NCBI RefSeq assembly: GCF_013433315.1 | Contig: NZ_WXVV01000013.1 | Coordinates: 1-64,000 of the forward strand | Reading direction: 5' to 3' | Length of the DNA stretch: 64,000 bases | DNA from: Pseudomonas crudilactis | Lineage (GTDB): Bacteria > Pseudomonadota > Gammaproteobacteria > Pseudomonadales > Pseudomonadaceae | In this document: piece after piece, positions 43,201 through 51,631 of the stretch | Numbering within the stretch: position 1 is the stretch's first letter | How the letters are laid out: each line of letters opens with the position of its first letter | Notes under the pieces: generated by a model | Told to the model about the DNA's origin: nothing | What the model saw: the letters and a program-made list of their open reading frames with translations, nothing else | Database searches by the model: none | Translations under genes and position numbers: made by a program

Positions 43201-43752
43201 TCAGGCTTTGCGACCGAGCATTCGCGTCAGGGTCGCATCACGATCGATAAAGTGGTGCTTCAATGCTGCCAACGCATGGAGACCGGAAAAAATTACCAGC
43301 GCCCACGCCAGCCAGAGATGAATCACCCCGGCGGTATCTGCCTGATCCGGTAGTCCGGAAACCAGTGCAGGAACTTCAAACAGGCCAAACACCGGGATCC
43401 CGACACCGTCTGCGGTGGAAATCAGGTAACCGGCAAGCATCACAGCGAACAGCGCCAGATACAGAAACCCGTGGCCGAACTTGGCGCCGATGCGGGTCAT
43501 CCGGCTGTAGCTCTGCAGCGTCGGCGGTGGTGGGCTGATAAAGCGCCACAGCACCCGCAACACCATAACGGCCAGCAACACCAGGCCAATACTCTTGTGC
43601 AGATCCGGCGCCTCTTTGCGCCAGCTGCTGTAGTAATCCAGCCCGACCATCCACAGGCCCAGCGCGAACAGCCCGAAGACCACCAGCGCCACGCCCCAGT
43701 GCATGAAGATGCTGACCCAACCATAGCGCGAAGAAGAATTGCGTAGCTGCAT
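43201..43752 (-). CDS. Cytochrome b561 (YceJ type)
   Basis: This 183-residue inner-membrane protein has four hydrophobic segments with conserved haem-ligand histidines (YGWVSIFMHWGVALVV, DLHKSIGLVLL, FGHGFLYLALF, WLAWALVIFSGLHALAALKHH). It should move electrons at the membrane and is paired with YceI. I start at the ATG at 43752 (MQLRNSSSRYG), which is preceded by AGGATTT; an in-frame start 30 bp upstream adds a charged stretch not typical for the family. Confidence 0.89.
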   Translation of the reverse strand: MQLRNSSSRYGWVSIFMHWGVALVVFGLFALGLWMVGLDYYSSWRKEAPDLHKSIGLVLLAVMVLRVLWRFISPPPPTLQSYSRMTRIGAKFGHGFLYLALFAVMLAGYLISTADGVGIPVFGLFEVPALVSGLPDQADTAGVIHLWLAWALVIFSGLHALAALKHHFIDRDATLTRMLGRKA

Positions 43753-44073
43753 TGCCCAAATCCTGTGAGAACTGCGAACCAAGACTAGCGAGTTATCTAT
43801 CGAATTAAAGCGGAAAATTTCGCTTTGAAATATCGAGAAATACGATCAAGAGTCTGGAAGTGGCGTGTTAAGGAAAGATTAAAGGCGATTTGTCCGCACA
43901 GCGCTCGGGCCATGCTGCTCGATTTCGCTGGCAATCCGACGCTCCCCGGAGCAGGTGGCGATCACAGGAAGGTCGTCGCTAGAGAAATTCTCAATCGATA
44001 ACTATGTATCGCTAGTTGTACGTCTGCACCTGATCAAATGATGACTCAATCATTCTTTGAAAAGGTCAACAAC
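43753..44073. other. Divergent intergenic region with small inverted repeats
   Basis: The 321-bp spacer before the lectin gene holds an imperfect dyad AAAGCG-N8-CGCTTT (43806-43825) and CGATA-N6-TATCG (43996-44011). They could be regulator sites for either gene. It has no REP and no convincing open frame. Confidence 0.45.
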
Positions 44074-44571
44074 ATGGCTCTTCGTTACACCCCCTTTCAA
44101 GCAAGTGGTACTTCCGAGTTACCGCCAAACCAAACCCTGACCCCAGGCCAATATCTGCAATCCGAAAACGGCCGATTCCGCCTGATATTGCAGAGCGATG
44201 GAATTCTTGTGATCAAAGACGGTGAAACGGTAGTGTGGATTGCCGATAACCATCAACCTTACAGTTTAACTTTGCATCCAAAAAAGATGCGTGAACCACT
44301 GCAGTTTGTCATCAGCAATAACGGTTTTCTCTACGATCCTTCCCGACGGCGCCTATGGATTGCTGAAAGCACTCACAGCCTCGACAAATCGCTCTGGTAC
44401 AACACGTATATGACGCTCCAGGACGATGGGAACCTGGTCATCTACGATCAGCGCAACGGGAATCTGCGCTGGGCCCGCTCCGGATTTGTCCCCGGGCGCA
44501 TTCGAAAACCCAAGCAACGATGGCTCCGAAAATTACCGAACGGCACGGAGTTCTTCAAATGGGACTTTTAA
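44074..44571 (+). CDS. Single-domain B-lectin (monocot mannose-binding lectin fold)
   Basis: This 165-residue protein has one B-lectin domain. It contains one intact sugar-binding motif QxDxNxVxY (QDDGNLVIY, about residue 120) and one degenerate copy (QSDGILVIK) where the asparagine and tyrosine are replaced. LlpA/pyocin-L bacteriocins carry two such domains and no signal peptide, and this protein has no signal peptide either. It is half their size, so it may be a lectin or a bacteriocin relative. I start at the ATG at 44074, which has AAAGG upstream; earlier in-frame ATGs at 44038 and 44041 lack a site. GC content is low for this genome. Confidence 0.8.
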   Translation: MALRYTPFQASGTSELPPNQTLTPGQYLQSENGRFRLILQSDGILVIKDGETVVWIADNHQPYSLTLHPKKMREPLQFVISNNGFLYDPSRRRLWIAESTHSLDKSLWYNTYMTLQDDGNLVIYDQRNGNLRWARSGFVPGRIRKPKQRWLRKLPNGTEFFKWDF

Positions 44572-44594
44572 CAAGCGTTAGTTAGTTTTATTGA

Positions 44595-44753
44595 TTAGTT
44601 GGTGAACACCGCCGGCGGCTGCAAGCAATCCGCGCTATATGGATCTATCTTGCATTGATGGGCAAGTTCAGCGCCATAACCCCCAGGAAAGAAACGCCCA
44701 TTGGCACAACCGGAAAGTGTCATCAACAAAAGTATTACCGTAAGTCTTTTCAT
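44595..44753 (-). CDS. Small lipoprotein, 52 residues
   Basis: Read on the minus strand, ATG at 44753 opens a 52-codon frame ending at a TAA at 44595. A strong GGAGG lies 6 nt before the ATG. The product begins MKRLTVILLLMTLSGCANGR, a clear lipoprotein signal with lipobox LSGC, then a short polar part with two more cysteines. It converges on the lectin gene with 23 bp between the stops. Length below usual gene-calling limits makes it easy to overlook. Function unknown; it could be a partner of the lectin, but proximity is the only support. Confidence 0.72.
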   Translation of the reverse strand: MKRLTVILLLMTLSGCANGRFFPGGYGAELAHQCKIDPYSADCLQPPAVFTN

Positions 44754-44895
44754 CTAGCGCCTCCAATTTTTTCAAGCATAAAGTTGGAGGTCAGGCACCC
44801 GCTATCATTTCGTTCTGATTGTTTTGTGGGAAGTGTCCTGCGCAGCGGTAAGCCATGAGACTGCTCAGGGAAGGATTGCAGTGCACGCTTCTGGC

Positions 44896-44929
44896 AAAAA
44901 AAACGCGGCCCGAATGGCCGCGTTTTTTA
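44896..44929 (-). terminator. Terminator after the amine oxidase gene
   Basis: AAAACGCGGCC, a 5-nt loop, GGCCGCGTTTTTT form a GC-rich stem with T-runs, just past the stop codon in the minus direction. Confidence 0.9.
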
Positions 44930-44942
44930 TTGAAGCAAAGGC

Positions 44943-46712
44943 TTACTGCGCCTTCGTCTCAGTCGTGGCTGCCGGCTTGGCTGCTGGCTTCTTCGCCGGT
45001 TCAGCCTTTTTCGCCGCCGGTTTGGCCGCAGGCTTTTTCGCCTCGGTTTTCGCAGCCGGCTTCTTCGCCGCTGGCTTGGCCGCTGCTTTCTTCGCCGGTT
45101 CAGCTTTCACCGGGGTCGCTGGTTTCGGTGCTTCCACCGGCGCTGGCGCGGGTGCCGGGGTCGGCGCAGGCGCTGGAGCGACCGGTGCAGGAGCCGGCTC
45201 TGGCGCCTTCACAGGCTCAGGCTTCTTCTCGTCATCCGAACCGCCGAACAGATTAGTGAAGAAGTTGCCCTTCTTCGCCGCCACGGCACCCGCCGCGCCT
45301 GCCGCTGCTGCAGCCGGAACCACTTTGACCGGCTCGAACGATTTGCCTGCCGCCAGATCTTCAACCTGACTGGCCGCACGCTGGCCGGTGCGCAGTGCGC
45401 CTTCCAGGGTGCCGGGGTACAAGGTGTCGGTGTGTTCGCCAGCGAACGTCACGCGTTGCAGCGGACGTTCCCACAGGCGCCAGAACTTGCTGATCTGGCC
45501 TGGGCCGTAAGCCAGATACGCGCCGCCCATCGACGGGTCGGTGCTGTAGCGACGGATTTCATAACCGGTGAACGAGCCACGGGCCTGTGGATAAAACGCG
45601 TGCAGACGGATCAGCACCTGATCGACCATCTGTTTGTCGCCGAACGCCTGCATCACGCGGGCATTGTCGCCGGACAGGTTGATCACCACGTTGGCGCCGC
45701 CCTTCAGCGCAGGCTCGATCCACAACATGCCCAGACCAGTGTTGCTATAGATCTCGCCGGACATGCGCGCCTTGCTTTCCCACACTGGCGTCTTGAACTT
45801 CAGCATGATCTGGTCGCGCCAGCCGTAGTTGGTGCCCTTGATCGCAGCCATGTGCTGGGCATCCAGCGCCGGCGTCAGGGCAATCTTGTTCAGTGCACGC
45901 AGCGGCACGGCCAGCACAACGTAGTCAGCCTGGTAGCCAACACTACCGACCTTGACGGTCACGCCGTCCTTGTCCTGATTGATCGCCGACACTGGCGAAT
46001 TGGTCTTGATGGTCTTGATCTGTTTGACGAACGCCTGCGCCAGCACCTGGCTGCCGCCGACCAGACGCGAAGCGCGCAGGTCACGGTCGGAAACGCCGCG
46101 ATAGACGCGGTTCTGCTGCGCGAAGTACAGCAGCGACAGACGCGAAGGTTCGTCGTAGTGGGTGCGGATGTCCTGGTTGATCAACTGGCGCGCGGTGGCC
46201 GGCAGATTCTGCTTGTCGAGCCAGCTCGATACGGTGATCTGGTCCAGCGCGTGCAGGGTGCTGGTCGCCGCCGGGTTCTGCGGGTCGTCGATCGAACGCG
46301 CCAGATCGTCGAGGGTTTTCTGGTAGCGCTTCAAGGCGTCGGCGGTGGCCGGTTGCTTGGTCGCCAGATCGGCAGCGGAGAAATACTCGCCGTCGATCAG
46401 GTAGCCCGGCGTACGCACGAATTCCGGAGCCGGCGTGGTACCGAGCTTGAAGGTCGACACGTACTTGTTCAGCACCGGCTGGGTCTTGTCGTTGCCGATC
46501 CACTCGCTGGTGGCCATGCCGGAGCGACCGCCCATGCTCGGCTTGGCTTCCAGCAGGGTGACCTGCCAGCCCTTGTTTTGCAGTTCATAAGCGGCAGTCA
46601 GGCCCGAGAGGCCGCCGCCGATCACGATTGCGGTTTTATCCTTGGCCAGCGCTGTAACGCTGAACAGCCCCAACATCACCAGCGCACAGGCGCGCAGCCA
46701 ACCGACAGACAT
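44943..46712 (-). CDS. Exported flavin monoamine oxidase-like protein with histone-H1-like tail
   Basis: This 589-residue protein has a signal peptide (ALVMLGLFSVTALA), a Rossmann FAD motif (AIVIGGGLSGLTAAYEL), the amine-oxidase GG-arginine motif (MGGRSGM) and C-terminal FAD contact (VTFAGEHTDTLYPGTLEGA). Residues about 505-589 form a tail of Ala-Lys-Pro repeats (AAAKPAAKKPAAKTEAKKPA) preceded by Pro-Ala repeats, similar to the histone-H1-like AlgP. The enzyme core matches PA0421-type proteins next to bioA. Substrate unknown. An exported enzyme with a DNA-binding-type tail is unexpected; the tail may bind anionic surface polymers. Confidence 0.87.
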   Translation of the reverse strand: MSVGWLRACALVMLGLFSVTALAKDKTAIVIGGGLSGLTAAYELQNKGWQVTLLEAKPSMGGRSGMATSEWIGNDKTQPVLNKYVSTFKLGTTPAPEFVRTPGYLIDGEYFSAADLATKQPATADALKRYQKTLDDLARSIDDPQNPAATSTLHALDQITVSSWLDKQNLPATARQLINQDIRTHYDEPSRLSLLYFAQQNRVYRGVSDRDLRASRLVGGSQVLAQAFVKQIKTIKTNSPVSAINQDKDGVTVKVGSVGYQADYVVLAVPLRALNKIALTPALDAQHMAAIKGTNYGWRDQIMLKFKTPVWESKARMSGEIYSNTGLGMLWIEPALKGGANVVINLSGDNARVMQAFGDKQMVDQVLIRLHAFYPQARGSFTGYEIRRYSTDPSMGGAYLAYGPGQISKFWRLWERPLQRVTFAGEHTDTLYPGTLEGALRTGQRAASQVEDLAAGKSFEPVKVVPAAAAAGAAGAVAAKKGNFFTNLFGGSDDEKKPEPVKAPEPAPAPVAPAPAPTPAPAPAPVEAPKPATPVKAEPAKKAAAKPAAKKPAAKTEAKKPAAKPAAKKAEPAKKPAAKPAATTETKAQ

Positions 46713-46935
46713 TCAGCGAACTCCGGAAATACACGTAGGAAAAAGCAGTTTTGCGGATCAGACGACCCAAAGAACCGCGAAGAATACGTTAGCCATCAAA
46801 ACGCCGCCAGCGACGTCTATCGGCTCATACAAAGTAGCTCAATCGACACAATGGGTTGTCCCCGCGCGACGCATTGCATAGGCTTGCGCGATTGTTTGCC
46901 CGCGCCTGTCGCGAGCCGCCTCGAGGAGACTGTAA

Positions 46936-48342
46936 ATGGGCCTGAATAACCAGTGGATGCAACGCGACCTCGCGGTGTTGTGGCATCCCTGCACCCAGAT
47001 GAAAGACCACGAACAGCTGCCGCTGATCCCGATCAAGCGCGGCGAAGGCGTCTGGCTCGAAGACTTCGAAGGCAAGCGCTACCTCGACGCGGTCAGCTCC
47101 TGGTGGGTCAACGTGTTCGGCCACGCCAACCCGCGCATCAATCAGCGCATCAAGGATCAGGTCGATCAGCTGGAACACGTGATTCTGGCCGGTTTCAGCC
47201 ATCAACCGGTGATTGAGTTGTCCGAGCGTCTGGTGAAGATGACACCGGAAGGCCTGAATCGGGTGTTCTACGCCGATAACGGTTCGTCCTGCATCGAAGT
47301 CGCGCTGAAAATGAGCTTTCACTACTGGCTCAATCGCGGTCAACCGAACAAGAAGCGCTTCGTCACCCTGACCAACAGTTACCACGGCGAAACCATGGCG
47401 GCGATGGCGGTCGGCGACGTGCCGCTGTTCACCGAAACCTACAAAGCACTGCTGATGGACACCATCAAGGTGCCGAGCCCGGATTGCTACGGGCGCCCCG
47501 AGGGCATGAGCTGGGAAGAACATTCGCGCAATATGTTCGCCGCCATGGAACAGACCTTGGCAGAAAATCATGACAGCGTCGCGGCAGTGATCGTCGAGCC
47601 GTTGATTCAGGGCGCCGGCGGCATGCGCATGTATCACCCGGTTTATCTCAAGCTGCTGCGCGAGGCCTGCGACCGTTACGGCGTGCACCTGATTCTCGAC
47701 GAAATCGCCGTTGGCTTTGGCCGCACCGGTACCATGTTTGCCTGTGAACAGGCCGGCATTCGTCCGGACTTCCTCTGCCTGTCGAAAGCCTTGACCGGCG
47801 GCTATCTGCCGCTGGCCGCGTGCCTGACCACCGATGAGGTCTACAGCGCGTTCTACGACGACTATCCGACCTTGCGCGCGTTCCTGCATTCGCACAGCTA
47901 CACCGGCAACCCGCTGGCGTGCGCGGCGGCGCTGGCGACGCTGGATATCTTCGAGCAGGACAACGTCATCGAGAACAACAAGGCCCTGGCGCAGCGCATG
48001 GCCTCGGCGACGGCGCATCTGGTCGATCACCCGAACGTCTCCGAAGTGCGCCAGACCGGCATGGTCCTGGCCATCGAGATGGTCAAGGATAAAGCCACCA
48101 AAGAGGCCTACCCTTGGCAGGAACGTCGCGGCTTGAAAGTGTTCCAGCATGCGCTGGAGCGTGGCGCGTTGCTGCGGCCGCTGGGCAGCGTGGTGTATTT
48201 CCTGCCGCCGTACGTGATCACCCCGGAGCAGATCGACTTCCTCGCCGAAGTCGCCAGCGAAGGCATCGACATCGCCACCCGTGACAGCGTCAGCGTCGCG
48301 GTGCCAAAAGACTTCCATCCCGGCTTCCGCGATCCGGGCTGA
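46936..48342 (+). CDS. bioA: Adenosylmethionine-8-amino-7-oxononanoate transaminase
   Basis: This 468-residue PLP enzyme uses SAM as amino donor to make 7,8-diaminopelargonate, a step of biotin synthesis. The pyridoxal lysine is in FLCLSKALTGGYLPLAA, with DEIAVGFGRTGTMFA before it. GAGGAG precedes the ATG by 8 nt. It stands apart from bioB/F/C/D, as in other Pseudomonas, next to rsmE and divergent from the amine oxidase gene. Confidence 0.95.
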   Translation: MGLNNQWMQRDLAVLWHPCTQMKDHEQLPLIPIKRGEGVWLEDFEGKRYLDAVSSWWVNVFGHANPRINQRIKDQVDQLEHVILAGFSHQPVIELSERLVKMTPEGLNRVFYADNGSSCIEVALKMSFHYWLNRGQPNKKRFVTLTNSYHGETMAAMAVGDVPLFTETYKALLMDTIKVPSPDCYGRPEGMSWEEHSRNMFAAMEQTLAENHDSVAAVIVEPLIQGAGGMRMYHPVYLKLLREACDRYGVHLILDEIAVGFGRTGTMFACEQAGIRPDFLCLSKALTGGYLPLAACLTTDEVYSAFYDDYPTLRAFLHSHSYTGNPLACAAALATLDIFEQDNVIENNKALAQRMASATAHLVDHPNVSEVRQTGMVLAIEMVKDKATKEAYPWQERRGLKVFQHALERGALLRPLGSVVYFLPPYVITPEQIDFLAEVASEGIDIATRDSVSVAVPKDFHPGFRDPG

Positions 48343-48369
48343 TTCAAAATTTTTGGCGCCTGAACTGCC

Positions 48370-48438
48370 GCTTTCGCGAGCAGGCTCGCTCCCACAGGGG
48401 AATGCATTGCAAATGCGGGAGCGAGCTTGCTCGCGAAT
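48370..48438. repeat. REP pair (TTGCTCGCGA type)
   Basis: Inverted copies with slight divergence (GGGAGCGAGCTTGCTCGCGA at the right, TCGCGAGCAGGCTCGCTCCC at the left) lie between bioA and rsmE. Confidence 0.85.
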
Positions 48439-48485
48439 GAAGTCGACACCGATCCACCTGATTCACATCTTTCCAGAGACCCGAA

Positions 48486-49205
48486 ATGAGACTGTCCCGC
48501 TTCTTTATCGACGCCCCCCTGAGCACCGGCGAACACGAATTGCCGGAGGCCCAGGCGCATTACATCAGCCGCGTGCTGCGCATGGCCGAGGGCGATGCGG
48601 TGCAGCTGTTCGACGGTTCCGGCCATGAGTTTCGCGGCGCCCTGCTGGAAGTCGGCAAGAAGCGCGTGACCGTGCAGATCGACGAGCAACTCGCCGGCCA
48701 GGTCGAATCGCCGCTGCACATCCACCTCGGCCAGGGGCTGTCCCGTGGCGAGCGGATGGATTGGGCGATTCAGAAAGCCACCGAGCTGGGCGTGAATGAA
48801 ATTACGCCGATCTTCAGTGATCGCTGCGAAGTCCGCCTGAAGGACGAACGCGCCGACAAACGCCTGCTGCACTGGCGCCAAGTGGCGATCAGCGCTTGCG
48901 AGCAATGCGGGCGCTCGCGGGTGCCAGTGATTCATCCGCCGGTGTTGTTGGCGGACTGGATCAAGCAGACTGAAGCCGAGTTGAAACTGGTGCTGCACCC
49001 GGTGGCGGAGCCGTTGGTGAGTCATGCCAAACCGGCGACGCTGGCGTTCCTGATCGGACCTGAGGGTGGGTTGACGGATGCCGAGGTTGAACAGGCCAAG
49101 GGCAACGGCTTCCACGCCGCCCGCCTCGGCCCGCGCGTGTTGCGTACCGAGACGGCGCCGGTGGTGGCACTGGCGGTGGCCCAGCAGCTTTGGGGGGATT
49201 TCTAA
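48486..49205 (+). CDS. rsmE: 16S rRNA (uracil-1498-N3)-methyltransferase
   Basis: This 239-residue SPOUT-family enzyme methylates U1498 of 16S rRNA. The N-terminal PUA-like part starts MRLSRFFIDAPLSTGEH; the knot contains TLAFLIGPEGGLTDAEV and RLGPRVLRTETAPVVAL. It follows bioA after 143 bp that hold a REP pair, so it may have its own promoter. Confidence 0.94.
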   Translation: MRLSRFFIDAPLSTGEHELPEAQAHYISRVLRMAEGDAVQLFDGSGHEFRGALLEVGKKRVTVQIDEQLAGQVESPLHIHLGQGLSRGERMDWAIQKATELGVNEITPIFSDRCEVRLKDERADKRLLHWRQVAISACEQCGRSRVPVIHPPVLLADWIKQTEAELKLVLHPVAEPLVSHAKPATLAFLIGPEGGLTDAEVEQAKGNGFHAARLGPRVLRTETAPVVALAVAQQLWGDF

Positions 49206-49210
49206 AGCCT

Positions 49211-49304
49211 CTTCGCGAGCAAGCTCGCTCCCACAGCAGGTCTACAGTGAACACAAAATTCGTGCATAACCGAGATCCAATGTGGGAGCGAGCTTGCTCG
49301 CGAA
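49211..49304. repeat. REP pair (TTGCTCGCGA type)
   Basis: Inverted copies lie between the converging rsmE and solute-binding genes. Confidence 0.87.
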
Positions 49305-49326
49305 TGGCGGCGTCTCGGTCTGAAAT

Positions 49327-50229
49327 TTACTGCACCGGATCACTGATCGGCCTGGCAATAATCGCTTTCAACTCGCTGGTCATCGGGAACTCCAGGTTCA
49401 GCCCCTTCGGCGGAATCGGCTGTTCAAACCAGCGCTGATAAATCCCGTTGATCTCACCCGAACGGTACAGATCCGCCAACGCGCCATTCACCAGCGCCAG
49501 AAACTGCGGATCGTCCTTGCGCACCATGCAGCTGTAGATTTCCCGCGACTGCTCCTCCCCCACCACCACCCAGTTATGCGGGTCGCGAGCCTTGGCCCTT
49601 TCGCCGTACAACAACGCATCATCCATATAGAACGCCGCTGCACGTCCCGACTCAAGCATCTGGAACGCCTCGCCATGATCCTTGGCGCTGATCACCGACA
49701 TGTCGAGTTCGTGATCGTGGTTGTAGCTCTTCAGGTAGCGCTCGTTGGTCGTGCCCGCCGTGGTCACTACGTTCTTGCCGCGCAGGTCGTCGAAGCTTTT
49801 GATGCCGCTGTCCTTGGCCGTCAGCAACTGGCCTTTGACGTAGATGAAACCGTAGGAAAACGACACCTGTTTCTGTCGCTCGGCCGTCACCCCGGTGGAG
49901 CCGCATTCAAGGTCGACCGTGCCGTTTTGTACCAGTGGAATTCGCGTCTGCGAAGTGACGAGGTTGTACTTCACCTTCAGATCCGTCAGCGCCAGCTTCT
50001 GCTGAATTCGCTCGACAATCTTGCCCGCCAGATCCACCGAATAGCCCATCGGTTTACCGGTGTTATCGCCCACGTAAGAGAACGGCACCGAGGCATCGCG
50101 ATAGCCCAGGGTGATGCTGTTGGCACCGGCGATCTTGCCAAGCGTGCCGATCAATGGCGCCTCACTGGCATGGGCCTGACCGCCGATCAGCAGTCCCAAC
50201 GTACAGGCAAGCAACGTGATTTTTTGCAT
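49327..50229 (-). CDS. Glutamate/aspartate-type periplasmic binding protein
   Basis: This 300-residue protein has a signal peptide (MQKITLLACTLGLLIGGQAHA) and closely resembles GltI-type binding proteins of the glutamate/aspartate ABC transporter: ITLGYRDASVPFSYVGDNTGKP, VDLECGSTGVTAERQKQVSFS and AFYMDDALLYGERAK. No permease or ATPase is beside it. It lies 52 bp after the DadA-like gene in the same direction, so the pair may take up an amino acid and oxidise its D-form. The specific ligand is unknown. Confidence 0.86.
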   Translation of the reverse strand: MQKITLLACTLGLLIGGQAHASEAPLIGTLGKIAGANSITLGYRDASVPFSYVGDNTGKPMGYSVDLAGKIVERIQQKLALTDLKVKYNLVTSQTRIPLVQNGTVDLECGSTGVTAERQKQVSFSYGFIYVKGQLLTAKDSGIKSFDDLRGKNVVTTAGTTNERYLKSYNHDHELDMSVISAKDHGEAFQMLESGRAAAFYMDDALLYGERAKARDPHNWVVVGEEQSREIYSCMVRKDDPQFLALVNGALADLYRSGEINGIYQRWFEQPIPPKGLNLEFPMTSELKAIIARPISDPVQ

Positions 50230-50281
50230 TGTTATTCTCCGTTGTCGATGTGGTTGTTTTGAACGGTAGAGCGTTGATCAT

Positions 50282-51523
50282 TCACGCCGCACGGGGATTG
50301 AAACCGTGCAGATCAATCGACGTGTGTTGTTGGCCGATCAGCTCGCCGAGCAACTGTGCGCTGCCGCAGGCCAAGGTAAAACCGAGCGCACCGTGGCCGA
50401 GATTCAGCCATAGATTGCGATAGACCGTGGCACCTAACAGTGGCACACCGGTTGGCGTCGCCGGGCGCATGCCAGCCCACTCGACAGCGGCGTCGTAGCT
50501 TCCGGCGTCGGGGAAGGTGTCGCGAGCCTGACGTTTGATCAGCACCAATCGTTGTGGATCAACTGCCGGATCGAAGCCGACAATATCGACCATCGCCGCC
50601 ACGCGCAGCTGTTCGCCGATACGCGCGTAGACGATCTTGCGGTCGTAGTCGGTGATGCTCACGTCGGGCGCGCGGTGCTTGCTGCCGATCGGCACGGTCA
50701 GGCTGTAGCCCTTCAGCGGGTAGAGCGGTAAACGTAAACCGGGCAACGCCAGAAATGAACTGCGATGGCCGGCGGCGATGACCAATTGCTCGACCGGCAG
50801 CGTTTCACTGCCCAACTCGATAGCGGTGACCGCGCCGTTGCTGTGCCGAATCGCAGTCACCGCTTGGCCGAGGCGAAACTCGCAGCGCCCGGACGCTCTC
50901 AATCGCGCCGCCAGTTGCTGACAGAAACCGTGGCAATCGCCAACCTCTTCATCCGGCGTATAGATCGCGCCCACAAACGGCGCATCGGTCAGCGCCGGTT
51001 CCAGTTGCGCGCATTCGCTGGCGGACAACACCTGCTGTTGCTGCGGATCGGCCAGGCCTTTGCGTGCATGCTCAAAACTGCTGGCATTGCGGAAGGTCAC
51101 CAGTTTGCCGTTGCGCCGCCAGTTGAATCCGTCCAGCCCATCGTCCTCGCGCCAGCGCTTGAGCGTGCTCTGGCTGAACAGCGCCAGACGCAGCAGGTGC
51201 GCGGCATTTTCACGGTTGACCGAAGTGCGGCAGGCAGCGAGAAACGCCGCCATCCAGCGCCATTGCGCAGGATCCAGACGCGGACGCAGCTTGAGCGGTG
51301 AGTCGCCACGCAGCATCCAGCCTATCGCCTGCACCGGCACGCCGGCGTCGGCCAGCGGCGCGACGTAGCGATAGGACAACTGGCCGCCGTTGGCAAAACT
51401 GGTCTCGGTGCCGAGCGACTGCCGCGCCTCGATCACCGTCACCTCAAAGCCGTCGCGCACCAGCGCATAGGCCGTCGCCAGACCGATCACGCCACCGCCG
51501 ATGATGCACACACGCTGAGCCAT
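50282..51523 (-). CDS. D-amino acid dehydrogenase (DadA-like)
   Basis: This 413-residue flavoprotein has the dinucleotide-binding start VCIIGGGVIGLATAYALV and the DadA-type C-terminal segment WAGMRPATPTGVPLLG with NLGHGALGFTLACGSAQLLGEL. DadA oxidatively deaminates D-amino acids to keto acids at the membrane. The true dadA of Pseudomonas lies beside dadX; here it is with a binding protein and a LysR regulator, so a different substrate is likely. It is divergent from the LysR gene across 108 bp that hold a clear LysR-type dyad. Confidence 0.88.
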   Translation of the reverse strand: MAQRVCIIGGGVIGLATAYALVRDGFEVTVIEARQSLGTETSFANGGQLSYRYVAPLADAGVPVQAIGWMLRGDSPLKLRPRLDPAQWRWMAAFLAACRTSVNRENAAHLLRLALFSQSTLKRWREDDGLDGFNWRRNGKLVTFRNASSFEHARKGLADPQQQQVLSASECAQLEPALTDAPFVGAIYTPDEEVGDCHGFCQQLAARLRASGRCEFRLGQAVTAIRHSNGAVTAIELGSETLPVEQLVIAAGHRSSFLALPGLRLPLYPLKGYSLTVPIGSKHRAPDVSITDYDRKIVYARIGEQLRVAAMVDIVGFDPAVDPQRLVLIKRQARDTFPDAGSYDAAVEWAGMRPATPTGVPLLGATVYRNLWLNLGHGALGFTLACGSAQLLGELIGQQHTSIDLHGFNPRAA

Positions 51524-51605
51524 TGCTGCCTCTGAATCCTGGTAAAGACGAATCCGAGGTTAGAGCCAGGTGACAGCCGCCGAACAATGAATAAAGATGC
51601 CTGGA

Positions 51606-51624
51606 CCATAAACAAAGGTTATGG
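51606..51624. promoter_or_regulatory. LysR-type operator (T-N11-A dyad)
   Basis: CCATAA, 7 bp, TTATGG form a perfect inverted repeat, with T at 51609 and A at 51621 in the T-N11-A spacing typical of LysR regulators. It lies 7 bp before the LysR gene and 83 bp before the divergent DadA-like gene. Confidence 0.6.
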
Positions 51625-51631
51625 AATCGCC

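Noticed and set aside
43806..43825. Terminator for cytochrome b561 or promoter element
   Set aside because: The dyad AAAGCG-N8-CGCTTT lies upstream of the b561 gene, not after it, and has no T-run; its role cannot be decided.
44655..44858. Plus-strand frame of 67 codons after the lectin gene
   Set aside because: The opposite strand has a better small gene with GGAGG and a lipobox over the same bases.
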